From positions 1-40,049 of the IMG/VR virus record IMGVR_UViG_3300048928_000245: 40,049 nt of DNA. One strand, given 5' to 3'. Shown in pieces: positions 15,058 through 23,165 of this stretch. The position numbers and the translations under genes were made by a program. Under the pieces are notes generated by a model. It was not told the DNA's origin. It ran no database searches and worked only from the letters and a program-made list of their open reading frames with translations. The first letter of the stretch is position 1, and each line of letters opens with the position of its first letter. The DNA comes from a virus.

Positions 15058-15852
15058 TCAACTGGATTTAATAGAGTCACGTTTAGCAATAGCCTCAACC
15101 AAATTACTTGGAAGAGAATCATATACCTCTTGAACGTGTTTAGGTTCAGAGATGGTTTTATCAACAATCAAATTAAGAAGCTTAAATAATGATTCAGCTG
15201 TTGCACGATCATCACTTATATCAATTTTTCCGGGATGGACTGCTGAGTTACCAATCACACGAACTGCATCGAGCGCTTGCTGGACGCGCCTATCCAAGCC
15301 TTTAGAAACTAGAGACTTAATGTCGTCATTTATATTATCACCAGGCTGCCCCAGTTCTTTACAGAGCTTCTGAATCGCAAGTCTTAGCAGCGCAGCTGCG
15401 CCACGGGGTGACTGGTTCAATATTGAGCCTGCCTCTTCGTAGTCACGCTTGATGTCCTCCGGCATATCGGGGTTGGCGGCAACCACATTGCCAACAACTG
15501 GATACATTAATCTATTGTGTATCCAAATAGAGACACGATCACAATTAAAACATTGACTTACAGTACAGTTTCTCAGTTGCTCCTTAACATAAAACGTGCT
15601 ATCTCTTTTTTCCAAAAATGGAATACCTGAAACCATTCTAAGCACCCAACTTTCAATCTTTTTTCTTTCCTCTGACTGATCATTCACATCAAAGTTGAGC
15701 TCATCGTAATCTGCTTGAGCCAAAACGGTTGGCAAAATCTGCTCACCATCGTGTCGACTGATAAAAACTGCGCTCCAAAACTGCTTAGCTAAAGCCCCAC
15801 AATGTGGACAGTTGAACGCAGTTTCTTTAACCGATGGTGTGACGTGTTTCAT
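15058..15852 (-). CDS. DUF4145-like zinc-motif protein, inserted cargo gene
   Basis: The product is 264 aa. The ATG at 15852 is used, with AAAGGAG five bases upstream. Two CxxC pairs (Cys15/18 and Cys101/104) form a likely zinc site. A C-terminal helical part (about 135-235) carries RGAAALLRLAIQKLC and RVIGNSAVHPG, the signature of DUF4145, which I recall is related to HEPN-type folds and often joined to restriction or defence proteins. It is more AT-rich than its neighbours, points against the late genes, and sits between S and the V operator. That is the position and look of a lysogenic-conversion or anti-phage gene. Function is unproven. Confidence 0.85.
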   Translation of the reverse strand: MKHVTPSVKETAFNCPHCGALAKQFWSAVFISRHDGEQILPTVLAQADYDELNFDVNDQSEERKKIESWVLRMVSGIPFLEKRDSTFYVKEQLRNCTVSQCFNCDRVSIWIHNRLMYPVVGNVVAANPDMPEDIKRDYEEAGSILNQSPRGAAALLRLAIQKLCKELGQPGDNINDDIKSLVSKGLDRRVQQALDAVRVIGNSAVHPGKIDISDDRATAESLFKLLNLIVDKTISEPKHVQEVYDSLPSNLVEAIAKRDSIKSS

Positions 15853-15924
15853 TGGCACTCCTTTGACAACGTGGTGAGTGGCGGAAATGGTGATCCGTTA
15901 TTTCAGCGACCTACTTTACTGAAC

Positions 15925-15943
15925 TGTAAGCGGCCCTGCTACA
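15925..15943 (+). promoter_or_regulatory. Ogr-type late operator of the V operon
   Basis: TGTAAGCGGCCCTGCTACA is a TGTA-N11-TACA site followed after 22 bases by CGCGCGTGG. If centred at -55, RNA would start near 15989, two bases before the V ATG. Confidence 0.75.
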
Positions 15944-15990
15944 AGTTACCGATGCTGCACCCGTACGCGCGTGGCGCCACCATCGGCGCC

Positions 15991-16569
15991 ATGAACGACT
16001 TAGCCGCCCTCGCCCGCCTGCTCGAAAACCTCATCCGCTTCGGCGTCATCGCCGCCGTGCAGATGGAGCCACCGCGCGTGCAGGTAACTACCGGAAAGCT
16101 GACCACCGCCTGGCTTCCTTGGCTCGCTTTGCGTGCCGGGGCTGATCGCGAGTGGGACCCGCCCACGCTCGGAGAGCAGGTGATTCTGCTCAGCCCGTCC
16201 GGCCAGCTCGCCAACGGGATAGCCGTGACAGGCGTATTCAGTGACCACATCCCCGCCAACGGCAACCGCAAAGGCCTGCACCGTCGTACCTACGCGGACG
16301 GCACGGTGATCGAGTACGACAGCGTTGCCCACCACCTCAACGCCACACTGGCCGACGGTGGCACCACCAATCTGATCAGCACCGGCGGCATCAACCTGGT
16401 CGGCGACATCACACACAAAGGCGACTACATCCAGACCGGGAATCAGACCGTCACCGGCCAGGTCCAGGTCTCTATAGATGTGATCGCGGCCGGCGTCAGC
16501 TTGGTCCAACACCCGCACACCGGCGTCAAGGCCGGCAACGATCAATCTGGGGTGCCCATCCCATCATGA
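15991..16569 (+). CDS. V: Baseplate assembly/spike protein (P2 gpV family)
   Basis: This 192-aa protein begins MNDLAALARLLENLIRFGVI. It has the gpV OB-fold (VQMEPPRVQVTTGKLTTAWL, GEQVILLSPSGQLANG). A beta-helical spike follows with glycine-rich strands, and it ends with VQHPHTGVKAGND, the HxH metal-binding apex seen in P2 gpV. It is the membrane-piercing tip. There is no Shine-Dalgarno before the ATG, and the next upstream in-frame start (15952) lies inside the promoter region. Confidence 0.94.
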   Translation: MNDLAALARLLENLIRFGVIAAVQMEPPRVQVTTGKLTTAWLPWLALRAGADREWDPPTLGEQVILLSPSGQLANGIAVTGVFSDHIPANGNRKGLHRRTYADGTVIEYDSVAHHLNATLADGGTTNLISTGGINLVGDITHKGDYIQTGNQTVTGQVQVSIDVIAAGVSLVQHPHTGVKAGNDQSGVPIPS

Positions 16570-16910
16570 ACCGACACACCGGCGGCGCCATCAGCGAGCG
16601 CGAGCACATCAGTCAGGCGATCACCGACATCCTGACCACCCGCATTGGCACGCGTGTAATGCGCCGCGAATACGGCAGCTTGGTGCCCGAGCTGGTGGAC
16701 CACCCCTTCAACGACGTCAACCGTCTGCGCGTTTACGCGGCAACCGTCATGGCCCTTATGCGCTGGGAAACCCGCATCAGCCTGAGCCGTGTGCAGTTCG
16801 CGGGAGCAAACATGCAGGGCCAGGCCTCGATCGATCTGGAAGGCACCGTGGTGGACACCAATGAGCCGTTGAGCCTCAGCGTGCCGCTGCAGCTGGGAGG
16901 CAGTGTATGA
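16566..16910 (+). CDS. W: Baseplate protein (P2 gpW / gp25 family)
   Basis: The product is 114 aa. The gp25-type signature is clear: HISQAITDILTTRIGTRVMR, REYGSLVPELVDHP and YAATVMALMRWETRI. It is a baseplate wedge component. ATGA overlaps join it to V and J. Confidence 0.95.
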   Translation: MNRHTGGAISEREHISQAITDILTTRIGTRVMRREYGSLVPELVDHPFNDVNRLRVYAATVMALMRWETRISLSRVQFAGANMQGQASIDLEGTVVDTNEPLSLSVPLQLGGSV

Positions 16911-17818
16911 ACAGTTTCGCCGCCATCGACCTCAGCCAGCTGCCGCCGCCGCAGATCGTCGAGCAGATCGACTTCGAACAGATCCTGGCCGAGCGAAAGG
17001 CCTACATGATCAGCCTCTGGCCGGCCGACGAGCAGGCCCAGATTGCGGCACGCCTGGAGATAGAGTCGGAGCCGCTCACCAAGCTGCTGCAGGAAAACAC
17101 CTACCGCGAGACCGTATGGCGTCAGCGAGTCAACGAAGCATCGCTTGCCAACCTGCTCGCCACCGCGCGGGGCACCGACCTGGAACAGCTGGCCGGCAAC
17201 TTCAACGTCAAGCGCCTTGTGATTCAGCAAGGCAAAGCCAATGCCGTGCCGCCGATCCTCACGTTGATGGAAGGCGATGACAGTCTGCGCGAACGCGCGC
17301 AGATGGCCTGGGAAGGCTTGAGTACCGCAGGCCCGCGCAACAGCTACATCTTCCACGCCAGGGCAGCGGACGGTCGAGTAGCCGACGCCACCGCCGAAAG
17401 CCCATCACCTGCCGTCGCCGTGGTCACGGTTCAGTCATTACTGGGCGATGGCACGGCGCCCCCCGAGCTGCTCGCCGTCGTCAACGCTTACCTGAGCGAC
17501 GATGACCGCCGGCCGGTGGCCGACCGTCTCACCGTTCAGGGCGCGCAGATCCTGAATTACCAGGTCAAGGCCAAGCTCTATTTGCTGTCGAGCGGCCCGG
17601 AGTCGGAACCTATCCTGGCTGCTGCAGAACAGCGGCTGCTGGCCTACGTTCATCAACGGCGCCGGTTGGGCATGGAGGTCTCGGAATCGGCCTTACATGC
17701 CGCGCTCCACGTCGAAGGCGTGCGAAAAGTCGAACTGGAAGGCTGGGTAGACATCGTCGCGACCAAGGCTCAAGCGCCGTATTGCACCGGCATCACATTA
17801 AGCCGAGGCGTTGAGTAA
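16907..17818 (+). CDS. J: Baseplate protein (P2 gpJ family)
   Basis: The 303-aa protein begins MNSFAAIDLSQLPPPQIVEQ. Family features include ILAERKAYMISLWPADEQ, EPLTKLLQENTYRETVWRQR, the ATARGTDLEQLA segment and LLGDGTAPPELLAVVNAYLS. It forms the baseplate wedge that contacts the fibres. Its TAA overlaps the ATG of I (TAATG). Confidence 0.95.
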   Translation: MNSFAAIDLSQLPPPQIVEQIDFEQILAERKAYMISLWPADEQAQIAARLEIESEPLTKLLQENTYRETVWRQRVNEASLANLLATARGTDLEQLAGNFNVKRLVIQQGKANAVPPILTLMEGDDSLRERAQMAWEGLSTAGPRNSYIFHARAADGRVADATAESPSPAVAVVTVQSLLGDGTAPPELLAVVNAYLSDDDRRPVADRLTVQGAQILNYQVKAKLYLLSSGPESEPILAAAEQRLLAYVHQRRRLGMEVSESALHAALHVEGVRKVELEGWVDIVATKAQAPYCTGITLSRGVE

Positions 17819-18519
17819 TGGCAGGGCAACACTTGCTTCCGGCGAACTCCACACCGCTGGAGCGCCAGGCGGCTCAGGCGCTCGCGCAGATCCAGCGCGT
17901 CCCTGTTCCGTTGCGACAGCTTTGCAACCCGAACACCTGTCCCGTCGACCTGTTGCCTTATCTGGCATGGGCTTTCTCCGTTGATCGTTGGGACAGCAAG
18001 TGGACCGAAACAGCGAAACGCGCAGCCATCCGTTCATCGCACTACGTCCACTCGCGCAAAGGCACCATCGGCGCTTTGCGCCGCGTTGTGGAACCGCTCG
18101 GCTACCTGATTGAAGTGCTGGAGTGGTGGCAAACCACGCCGAACGGCGTACCAGGCACGTTCGCCATCAAGGTGGGCGTGCTGGAAACCGGCATTACCGA
18201 GGAGATGTATCAGGAGCTGACCTGGCTGATCGACGACGCGAGGCCCGTGACGCGCCACCTGACTGGCCTGGCCATCAGCCTCGAAACCACCGGCCGCATC
18301 AACATTTTCGCGAGCGCATACGACGGCGATGAAATCGACGTTTATCCGCCGGTCCTCCGAGACATCGTTACCACAGGCGTAATCGGCGCACCTGGGCGCG
18401 AACACACCATCGACACCCTCGACATTTACCCGCCAGTACCAGGGGTTATCAACCTCAAGTGCTACATCGGCGCCGCTGGCCGGGAACACTCCATCGACAC
18501 ACTGGACATCTACCCATGA
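17818..18519 (+). CDS. I: Tail protein I (P2 gpI family) with C-terminal tandem repeat
   Basis: The product is 233 aa. The gpI part (about 1-165) shows LLPANSTPLERQAAQALAQI, LPYLAWAFSVDRWD and HSRKGTIGALRRVVEPLGY. After it, residues about 175-233 hold an extra tail in which IGAPGREHTIDTLDIYP and IGAAGREHSIDTLDIYP repeat, with a third partial copy. The repeat may extend the fibre-attachment face. ATGA overlap with H. Confidence 0.93.
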   Translation: MAGQHLLPANSTPLERQAAQALAQIQRVPVPLRQLCNPNTCPVDLLPYLAWAFSVDRWDSKWTETAKRAAIRSSHYVHSRKGTIGALRRVVEPLGYLIEVLEWWQTTPNGVPGTFAIKVGVLETGITEEMYQELTWLIDDARPVTRHLTGLAISLETTGRINIFASAYDGDEIDVYPPVLRDIVTTGVIGAPGREHTIDTLDIYPPVPGVINLKCYIGAAGREHSIDTLDIYP

Positions 18520-20402
18520 TTGATCCCAACTCTCAGTTCTTTGCGATTCTCACCGCTGTCGGTGAAGCCAAGCAGGCCAACGCGGACGCGCTGGGCATCC
18601 CCTGGAAACTCACCGAAATGGGCGTGGGAGATGCGAATGGCAACGACCCGATTCCCGACCGTAACCAAAAGAAGTTGATCAACGAGCGCCGCCGTCGGCA
18701 GTTGAACAAACTGTCGATCGATCCTGCCAACGCAAACATCCTCATCGCCGAACAGATCATTCCGGCCGACGAGGGCGGGTGGTGGATTCGGGAGATTGGA
18801 CTGTACGACGGTGACGGAGACCTGGTCGCAGTGGCGAACTGCGCCCCCAGCTACAAGCCGCTGATGTCCCAAGGCTCGGGCCGCACCCAAGTTGTGCGCA
18901 TGAACTTCATCGTCTCCAGCGCGGCAAACGTGGTGCTGATGATTGATCCGGCAGTGGTGCTCGCCACTCGCAAGTTCGTGACGGACTCCATCACTGACGC
19001 CATCAATCAGCAGGATGTGAAGCAGTCGGTGCTGGTAGCGACCACCGGCCCAGTAGTCCTGGCCGGTGCGCAGACCATCGACGGCGTGGCAGTACCGGTG
19101 GGTTCGCGGGTGCTGGTGAAGGACCAGGCCCAGGGCAAAGACAATGGTTTATACCTCACCACTGCAGAAATCTGGACCCGTACTGCGGATGCCGATATCG
19201 GCGCGGAGGTGACACCCGGTTTGTTGGTTCACGTTGAGCGCGGCGCCGCCAATGGCGACACGCTCTGGCAACTGATCACTGACGCGCCGATTGTGTTGGG
19301 CACCACGCCTCTCTCGTTTCAATGGGTAGGTGGGCAGAACGCCCCGACCCCACCGGTTAATGACCGATCGAAGCGGGTGGCGAACACCGAGACAGTACGC
19401 AATCAGATCGAGAGCCCACTCCAGCAGTTCCCGGTGCACGTATTCCGCAAGAACCGGTTGATCAACGGTGCATTCCAGATATGGCAGCGGGGCAAGTCAG
19501 GCGTCGTCGGAAAAGCCAACGGCGACCCCGAAAGCACGTTCGGCCCGGACCGCTGGATGATTTACAGCCCGAAAAACGCCACATGCAACTGGAGCCAACT
19601 GCCGCTCGAGCAGGACGCCAATATCAACGAGGCAAAATTTGCCCTGAGACTTTCGCGCCAGGGTGAAGGCCAGGGCTGGAACCTGAGTCAGCGCATCGAG
19701 AACGTCGAAACGCTGGCTGGCGGGAAGGTGACCGTCTCGTTCTATATGAAAACCAGCGTTCCACATACGTGCGCAGTGATTCTTCGTCAAAACTTTGGGG
19801 TGAATTCAACCGAGCCGAACGTAGATGTGGGCACCGCCGTGGAGCTGACAACGGTATACAAAAAGTACGTCGTTACCCTCGATCTGGGTGGGGTGGTGAA
19901 CAAGAACAAAGGCGTCGCCAACGACTTCCTGGAAGTTATCTTCGCCAGCTGGGGGACTGGTGCCCACTACACGGACATTACCAACGTTCAGATCGAGCCT
20001 GGCAGCGTGGCGACTCCGTACGATTACAGGACGCACCAGGAGGAGTATCGCGCATGCCTGCGCTACTTCGAAAAGTCGTTCCTGCAGGATCATCCCCTCA
20101 AATCCAACAACGGGCCGTCCACCTGTATAGCCACCTTCACGCAATCCGCCGCAGCGCAGGCCTCACAGTCAGCTTTGCGTATGGAATTCCGGGAAGTGAA
20201 ACGTGTGGTGCCTACGTTGAAATTGTTTTCACCTGGTGAAAATTCGTCGGAGATCTGGGCGCAATCCTCTGTAAAACCCTGCACTGGCACGAATATCCAG
20301 AGCTTATGGGCAACAGGCTTTGCGCTTTCATGCCTGCCGCCCGCCGGGTCCATTCCTGGCTATACCCTGCAAATTGAGTGGACCGCCGACGCGGAACTTT
20401 GA
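18516..20402 (+). CDS. H: Tail fibre protein (P2 gpH-type, DUF3751 N-terminus)
   Basis: The 628-aa protein begins MIDPNSQFFAILTAVGEAKQ, the conserved tail-collar part (about 1-150), including GGWWIREIGLYDGDGDLVAV. The middle (about 170-270) carries VLVATTGPVVLAGAQTIDG and VKDQAQGKDNGLYLTTAEIW, a stretch found in many phage fibres. The C-terminal half (about 310-628) starts LINGAFQIWQRG and FGPDRW, a carbohydrate-binding-like jelly-roll pattern, and is the likely receptor-binding part. An upstream in-frame extension inside I is rejected because the ATG overlaps the I stop. Confidence 0.92.
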   Translation: MIDPNSQFFAILTAVGEAKQANADALGIPWKLTEMGVGDANGNDPIPDRNQKKLINERRRRQLNKLSIDPANANILIAEQIIPADEGGWWIREIGLYDGDGDLVAVANCAPSYKPLMSQGSGRTQVVRMNFIVSSAANVVLMIDPAVVLATRKFVTDSITDAINQQDVKQSVLVATTGPVVLAGAQTIDGVAVPVGSRVLVKDQAQGKDNGLYLTTAEIWTRTADADIGAEVTPGLLVHVERGAANGDTLWQLITDAPIVLGTTPLSFQWVGGQNAPTPPVNDRSKRVANTETVRNQIESPLQQFPVHVFRKNRLINGAFQIWQRGKSGVVGKANGDPESTFGPDRWMIYSPKNATCNWSQLPLEQDANINEAKFALRLSRQGEGQGWNLSQRIENVETLAGGKVTVSFYMKTSVPHTCAVILRQNFGVNSTEPNVDVGTAVELTTVYKKYVVTLDLGGVVNKNKGVANDFLEVIFASWGTGAHYTDITNVQIEPGSVATPYDYRTHQEEYRACLRYFEKSFLQDHPLKSNNGPSTCIATFTQSAAAQASQSALRMEFREVKRVVPTLKLFSPGENSSEIWAQSSVKPCTGTNIQSLWATGFALSCLPPAGSIPGYTLQIEWTADAEL

Positions 20403-20412
20403 GGTAATGACG

Positions 20413-20802
20413 ATGAATGATGTTACGTACAAATTTACTCCAGCAGGTGTTCAGCGACTGACTGATCAGGTTTTTGTCCCGGAGGACATGGGCAACAAGG
20501 ACTGGGTGTCATACTTGGAATGGGTGGCCGATGGCGGGCAAACTCTACCCAAGTCGACCGCAGAAGAAGCGGCCATGGAAGAGCGCCGCTGGCGAGACTT
20601 GGAACTTCAGGGTGTCGCGTGGCTTCGCGAGCGCCACCGGGACCAGGCCGAGCTGGGTGGCGAGACAACCCTCAACGCCGACCAATATGGCGAACTGCTG
20701 ACGTACATGCAGCAGCTGCGCGACTGGCCTCAGTCAGACAATTTTCCAGACGCCGACAACCGTCCAGTACCTCCCGACTGGATCAAAGATCAGGTTCAAT
20801 AG
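20413..20802 (+). CDS. Tail fibre assembly chaperone-like protein
   Basis: This 129-aa protein starts at the ATG 8 bases after GAGG; another in-frame ATG at 20407 is too close to that site. The N-terminus MNDVTYKFTPAGVQRLTDQ is fibre-associated. The C-terminus RHRDQAELGGETTLNADQYG, ELLTYMQQLRDWPQ and FPDADNRPVPPDW matches the tail assembly chaperone pattern. It directly follows the fibre gene, the usual place of gpG-like chaperones. Confidence 0.88.
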   Translation: MNDVTYKFTPAGVQRLTDQVFVPEDMGNKDWVSYLEWVADGGQTLPKSTAEEAAMEERRWRDLELQGVAWLRERHRDQAELGGETTLNADQYGELLTYMQQLRDWPQSDNFPDADNRPVPPDWIKDQVQ

Positions 20803-20811
20803 AACTCCCCC

Positions 20812-20830
20812 TGTAAACGCGGCCCCTACA
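20812..20830 (+). promoter_or_regulatory. Ogr-type late operator of the FI operon
   Basis: TGTAAACGCGGCCCCTACA has the same TGTA-N11-TACA form and is followed after 22 bases by GCGCGCGCGG. A centre at -55 would place the RNA start near 20876, 32 bases before the FI ATG, leaving room for a normal leader. Confidence 0.75.
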
Positions 20831-20907
20831 AGGTGCCGCGCTCGCCCAGCAGGCGCGCGCGCGGCAACCTCTGCACTGTCATTCCATCACAGCGCAGGCA
20901 CCAACCC

Positions 20908-22077
20908 ATGGCCGATTATCTCCACGGCGTGCGGGTCATCGAACTCAACGACGGCACCCGCCCCATTCGCACTATTCCCACCGCAGTTATCGGCATGGTT
21001 TGCACGGCTGAAGATGCGGACCCACTCGTTTTCCCTCTGGACACGCCCGTCCTGATCACCAACGTGCAGACTGCAGTCGGCAAAGCCGGCGTAAAGGGCA
21101 CCCTGGCCGCGAGCCTGCAAGGCATCGCCGACCAGACCAAGCCCTATGTCATCGTCGTACGGGTCAAAGAAGGCGCCGACGAAGCGGCCACCACCAGCGC
21201 CCTGATCGGCGGCACCACCCCGACCGGCCAATACACCGGCATGAAAGCGTTGCTCGCCTCCAAATCACGCGTGGGAATGGCCCCGCGCATCCTCGGCGTG
21301 CCCGGCCTGGACAGTTTGCCGGTGGCCACCGCACTCGGCGCCATCGCCAAAGACCTTCGGGCCTTTGCGTACGTCAGCGCCTGGGGCTGCAAAACCAAGG
21401 AAGAGGTAGTCGCTTACCGCGCGAACTTCGGCGCCCGCGAAATGATGGTGATTTGGCCGGACTTCCAGAACTGGGACACCGTCGCTAACAAGACCACCAC
21501 CGCCTCGGCTGTGGCCCGTGCGCTGGGCCTGCGCGCCAAGATCGATCAGGAGACAGGCTGGCATAAAACCCTGTCCAACGTGGCAGTCAGCGGCGTGACC
21601 GGTATCAGCGCCGACGTGTTCTGGGATCTGCAAAACCCGGCCACGGACGCCAACTACCTGAACAGCAACGACGTCACCACCCTGATCAACGCCAACGGCT
21701 TCCGCTTCTGGGGTAGCCGCACCTGCAGCGATGACCCGTTGTTCGCCTTCGAAAACTACACCCGCACCGCGCAAATCATCGCCGACACCATGGGCGAAGC
21801 GCACATGTGGGCTATCGACAGGCCTATGCACGCCTCCCTGGTACGCGATCTGGTCGAAGGGGTGAACGCCAAGATGCGCGAGCTGAAGTCCCAGGGCTAT
21901 CTGATCGGCGGCAGCTGCTGGTATCCCGACGACGTCAACACTAAGGACACCCTCAAGGCCGGCAAGCTGTGGGTTGATTACGACTACACCCCTGTGCCCC
22001 CGCTTGAAGACCTCACCTTCCGCCAGCGAATCACCGACCGTTACCTGATCGACTTCGCCAAGGGCATCAACAGCTAA
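20908..22077 (+). CDS. FI: Tail sheath protein (P2 gpFI family)
   Basis: The 389-aa protein begins MADYLHGVRVIELNDGTRPI. It has sheath motifs IPTAVIGMVCTA, FGAREMMVIWPDFQNWD and FRFWGSRTCSDDPLFAFENY, plus the C-terminal FRQRITDRYLIDFAKGI. It forms the contractile sheath around the gpFII tube. Size is close to P2 FI (396 aa). Confidence 0.96.
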   Translation: MADYLHGVRVIELNDGTRPIRTIPTAVIGMVCTAEDADPLVFPLDTPVLITNVQTAVGKAGVKGTLAASLQGIADQTKPYVIVVRVKEGADEAATTSALIGGTTPTGQYTGMKALLASKSRVGMAPRILGVPGLDSLPVATALGAIAKDLRAFAYVSAWGCKTKEEVVAYRANFGAREMMVIWPDFQNWDTVANKTTTASAVARALGLRAKIDQETGWHKTLSNVAVSGVTGISADVFWDLQNPATDANYLNSNDVTTLINANGFRFWGSRTCSDDPLFAFENYTRTAQIIADTMGEAHMWAIDRPMHASLVRDLVEGVNAKMRELKSQGYLIGGSCWYPDDVNTKDTLKAGKLWVDYDYTPVPPLEDLTFRQRITDRYLIDFAKGINS

Positions 22078-22134
22078 ACCGGGCCTCCCCGCAAGGGGAG
22101 TTCACCCTGACCCCGTATCCCGGAGAACACCGCC

Positions 22135-22650
22135 ATGGCAATGCCACGCAAGCTCAAAAACCTCAACCTGTTCAATGACGGCAACAGCTACCTCGGCTTG
22201 GTGAAGTCCCTCACCCTGCCCTCCCTCGGCCGCAAGATGGAAGCCTATCGCGGCGGCGGCATGAACGGCCCGGTCAAGGCTGACCTGGGCATGTCCGATG
22301 ACGGCATCCAGTTTGAATGGAAAACCGGTGGCCTCGATCTGATCTCTCTGCGCCAGTTCGGCGCGGTCAACGCCTCCAGCGTGGCCCTGCGATTCTCTGG
22401 CCCATACCAGCAGGACGACACTGGCGAAGTCAGCAACGTGGAAGTGGTCGTGCGCGGTCGCCACGAAACCATCGAGATGGGTGATGCCCAGCCCGGTGAA
22501 GACACTGAGCACTCCATGACCACCACCTGCAGCTACTACAAGCTGACCGTGGATGGCGAAGAAATCATCGAAATCGACCTGCTCAACTTTGTCGAGAAGG
22601 TCAACGGTGTGGACATGCTGGAAAAGCATCGCACCGCCATGGGCATCTGA
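22135..22650 (+). CDS. FII: Major tail tube protein (P2 gpFII family)
   Basis: The 171-aa protein begins MAMPRKLKNLNLFNDGNSYL. It has the tube motifs LPSLGRKMEAYRGGGMNGPV, VVVRGRHETIEMGDAQPGED and YYKLTVDGEEIIEIDLLNFV. It polymerises into the inner tube. GGAGA precedes the start. Confidence 0.96.
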   Translation: MAMPRKLKNLNLFNDGNSYLGLVKSLTLPSLGRKMEAYRGGGMNGPVKADLGMSDDGIQFEWKTGGLDLISLRQFGAVNASSVALRFSGPYQQDDTGEVSNVEVVVRGRHETIEMGDAQPGEDTEHSMTTTCSYYKLTVDGEEIIEIDLLNFVEKVNGVDMLEKHRTAMGI

Positions 22651-22701
22651 CCCGCCCCCCCTTGATCAAGCCGCACCCTTTAATCACCAGGAGCAAATCC
22701 A

Positions 22702-23037
22702 ATGAAGAACGAAACTATCGAACAGCCCGACGTGCAGCAGCTGGCCGACGACAACACCGTCACCCTCGACACACCGATCCGTCGCGGCACCACCAGCATC
22801 GAGACCATCACCCTGCGCAAGCCGAACTCCGGTGAATTGCGCGGCGTGAGCCTGGTGGAGCTGCTGCAGATGGACGTCGGCAGTCTGATCAAGGTTCTGC
22901 CGCGCATCAGCTCTCCGAGCCTCACCGCCGTCGAAGTCGCCGGCATGGACCCGGCCGACCTGCTGGCCCTGAGCAGCAAAATCTCTGGTTTTTTGTTGCA
23001 GAAGTCGGCGAAGACGGATGCATCCCTCGTCGCGTAG
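22702..23037 (+). CDS. E: Tail assembly protein E (P2 gpE)
   Basis: The 111-aa protein begins MKNETIEQPDVQQL, with AGGAG upstream. The central segment ETITLRKPNSGELRGVSLVE is typical. Near the end it carries the slippery heptamer T-TTT-TTG (codons GGT TTT TTG) where part of the ribosomes shift to make E+E'. Both products assist tail assembly around the tape measure. Confidence 0.94.
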   Translation: MKNETIEQPDVQQLADDNTVTLDTPIRRGTTSIETITLRKPNSGELRGVSLVELLQMDVGSLIKVLPRISSPSLTAVEVAGMDPADLLALSSKISGFLLQKSAKTDASLVA

Positions 23038-23165
23038 AGGACGCCATGGCCGATCTGGCCGTGGTTTTTCACTGGGCACCGGCTGATATGGATCAGTTGG
23101 GCCTGCAAGACCTGATGGACTGGCGCGAGCGCGCCAGGGTGCGGAGTTCCAACGATGGCGAATGA
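22702..23165 (+). CDS. E+E': Tail assembly fusion E+E' by -1 frameshift
   Basis: Reading E to the slip at 22995 and then stepping back one base gives an open frame. It runs through VAEVGEDGCIPRRVEDAMAD into LAVVFHWAPADMDQLGLQD and ends at TGA 23163-23165. The E' part alone (ATG 23046, 39 aa) matches the P2 GpE+E' family. Joined, the product is about 154 aa. P2 uses the same -1 event. The end overlaps the tape measure start by 11 bases. Confidence 0.9.
22989..22995 (+). other. Programmed -1 frameshift site
   Basis: TTTTTTG lies as T-TTT-TTG in the E frame, a classic X-XXY-YYZ heptamer. The -1 frame is open for 57 codons afterwards, as needed to make E+E'. Confidence 0.88.
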
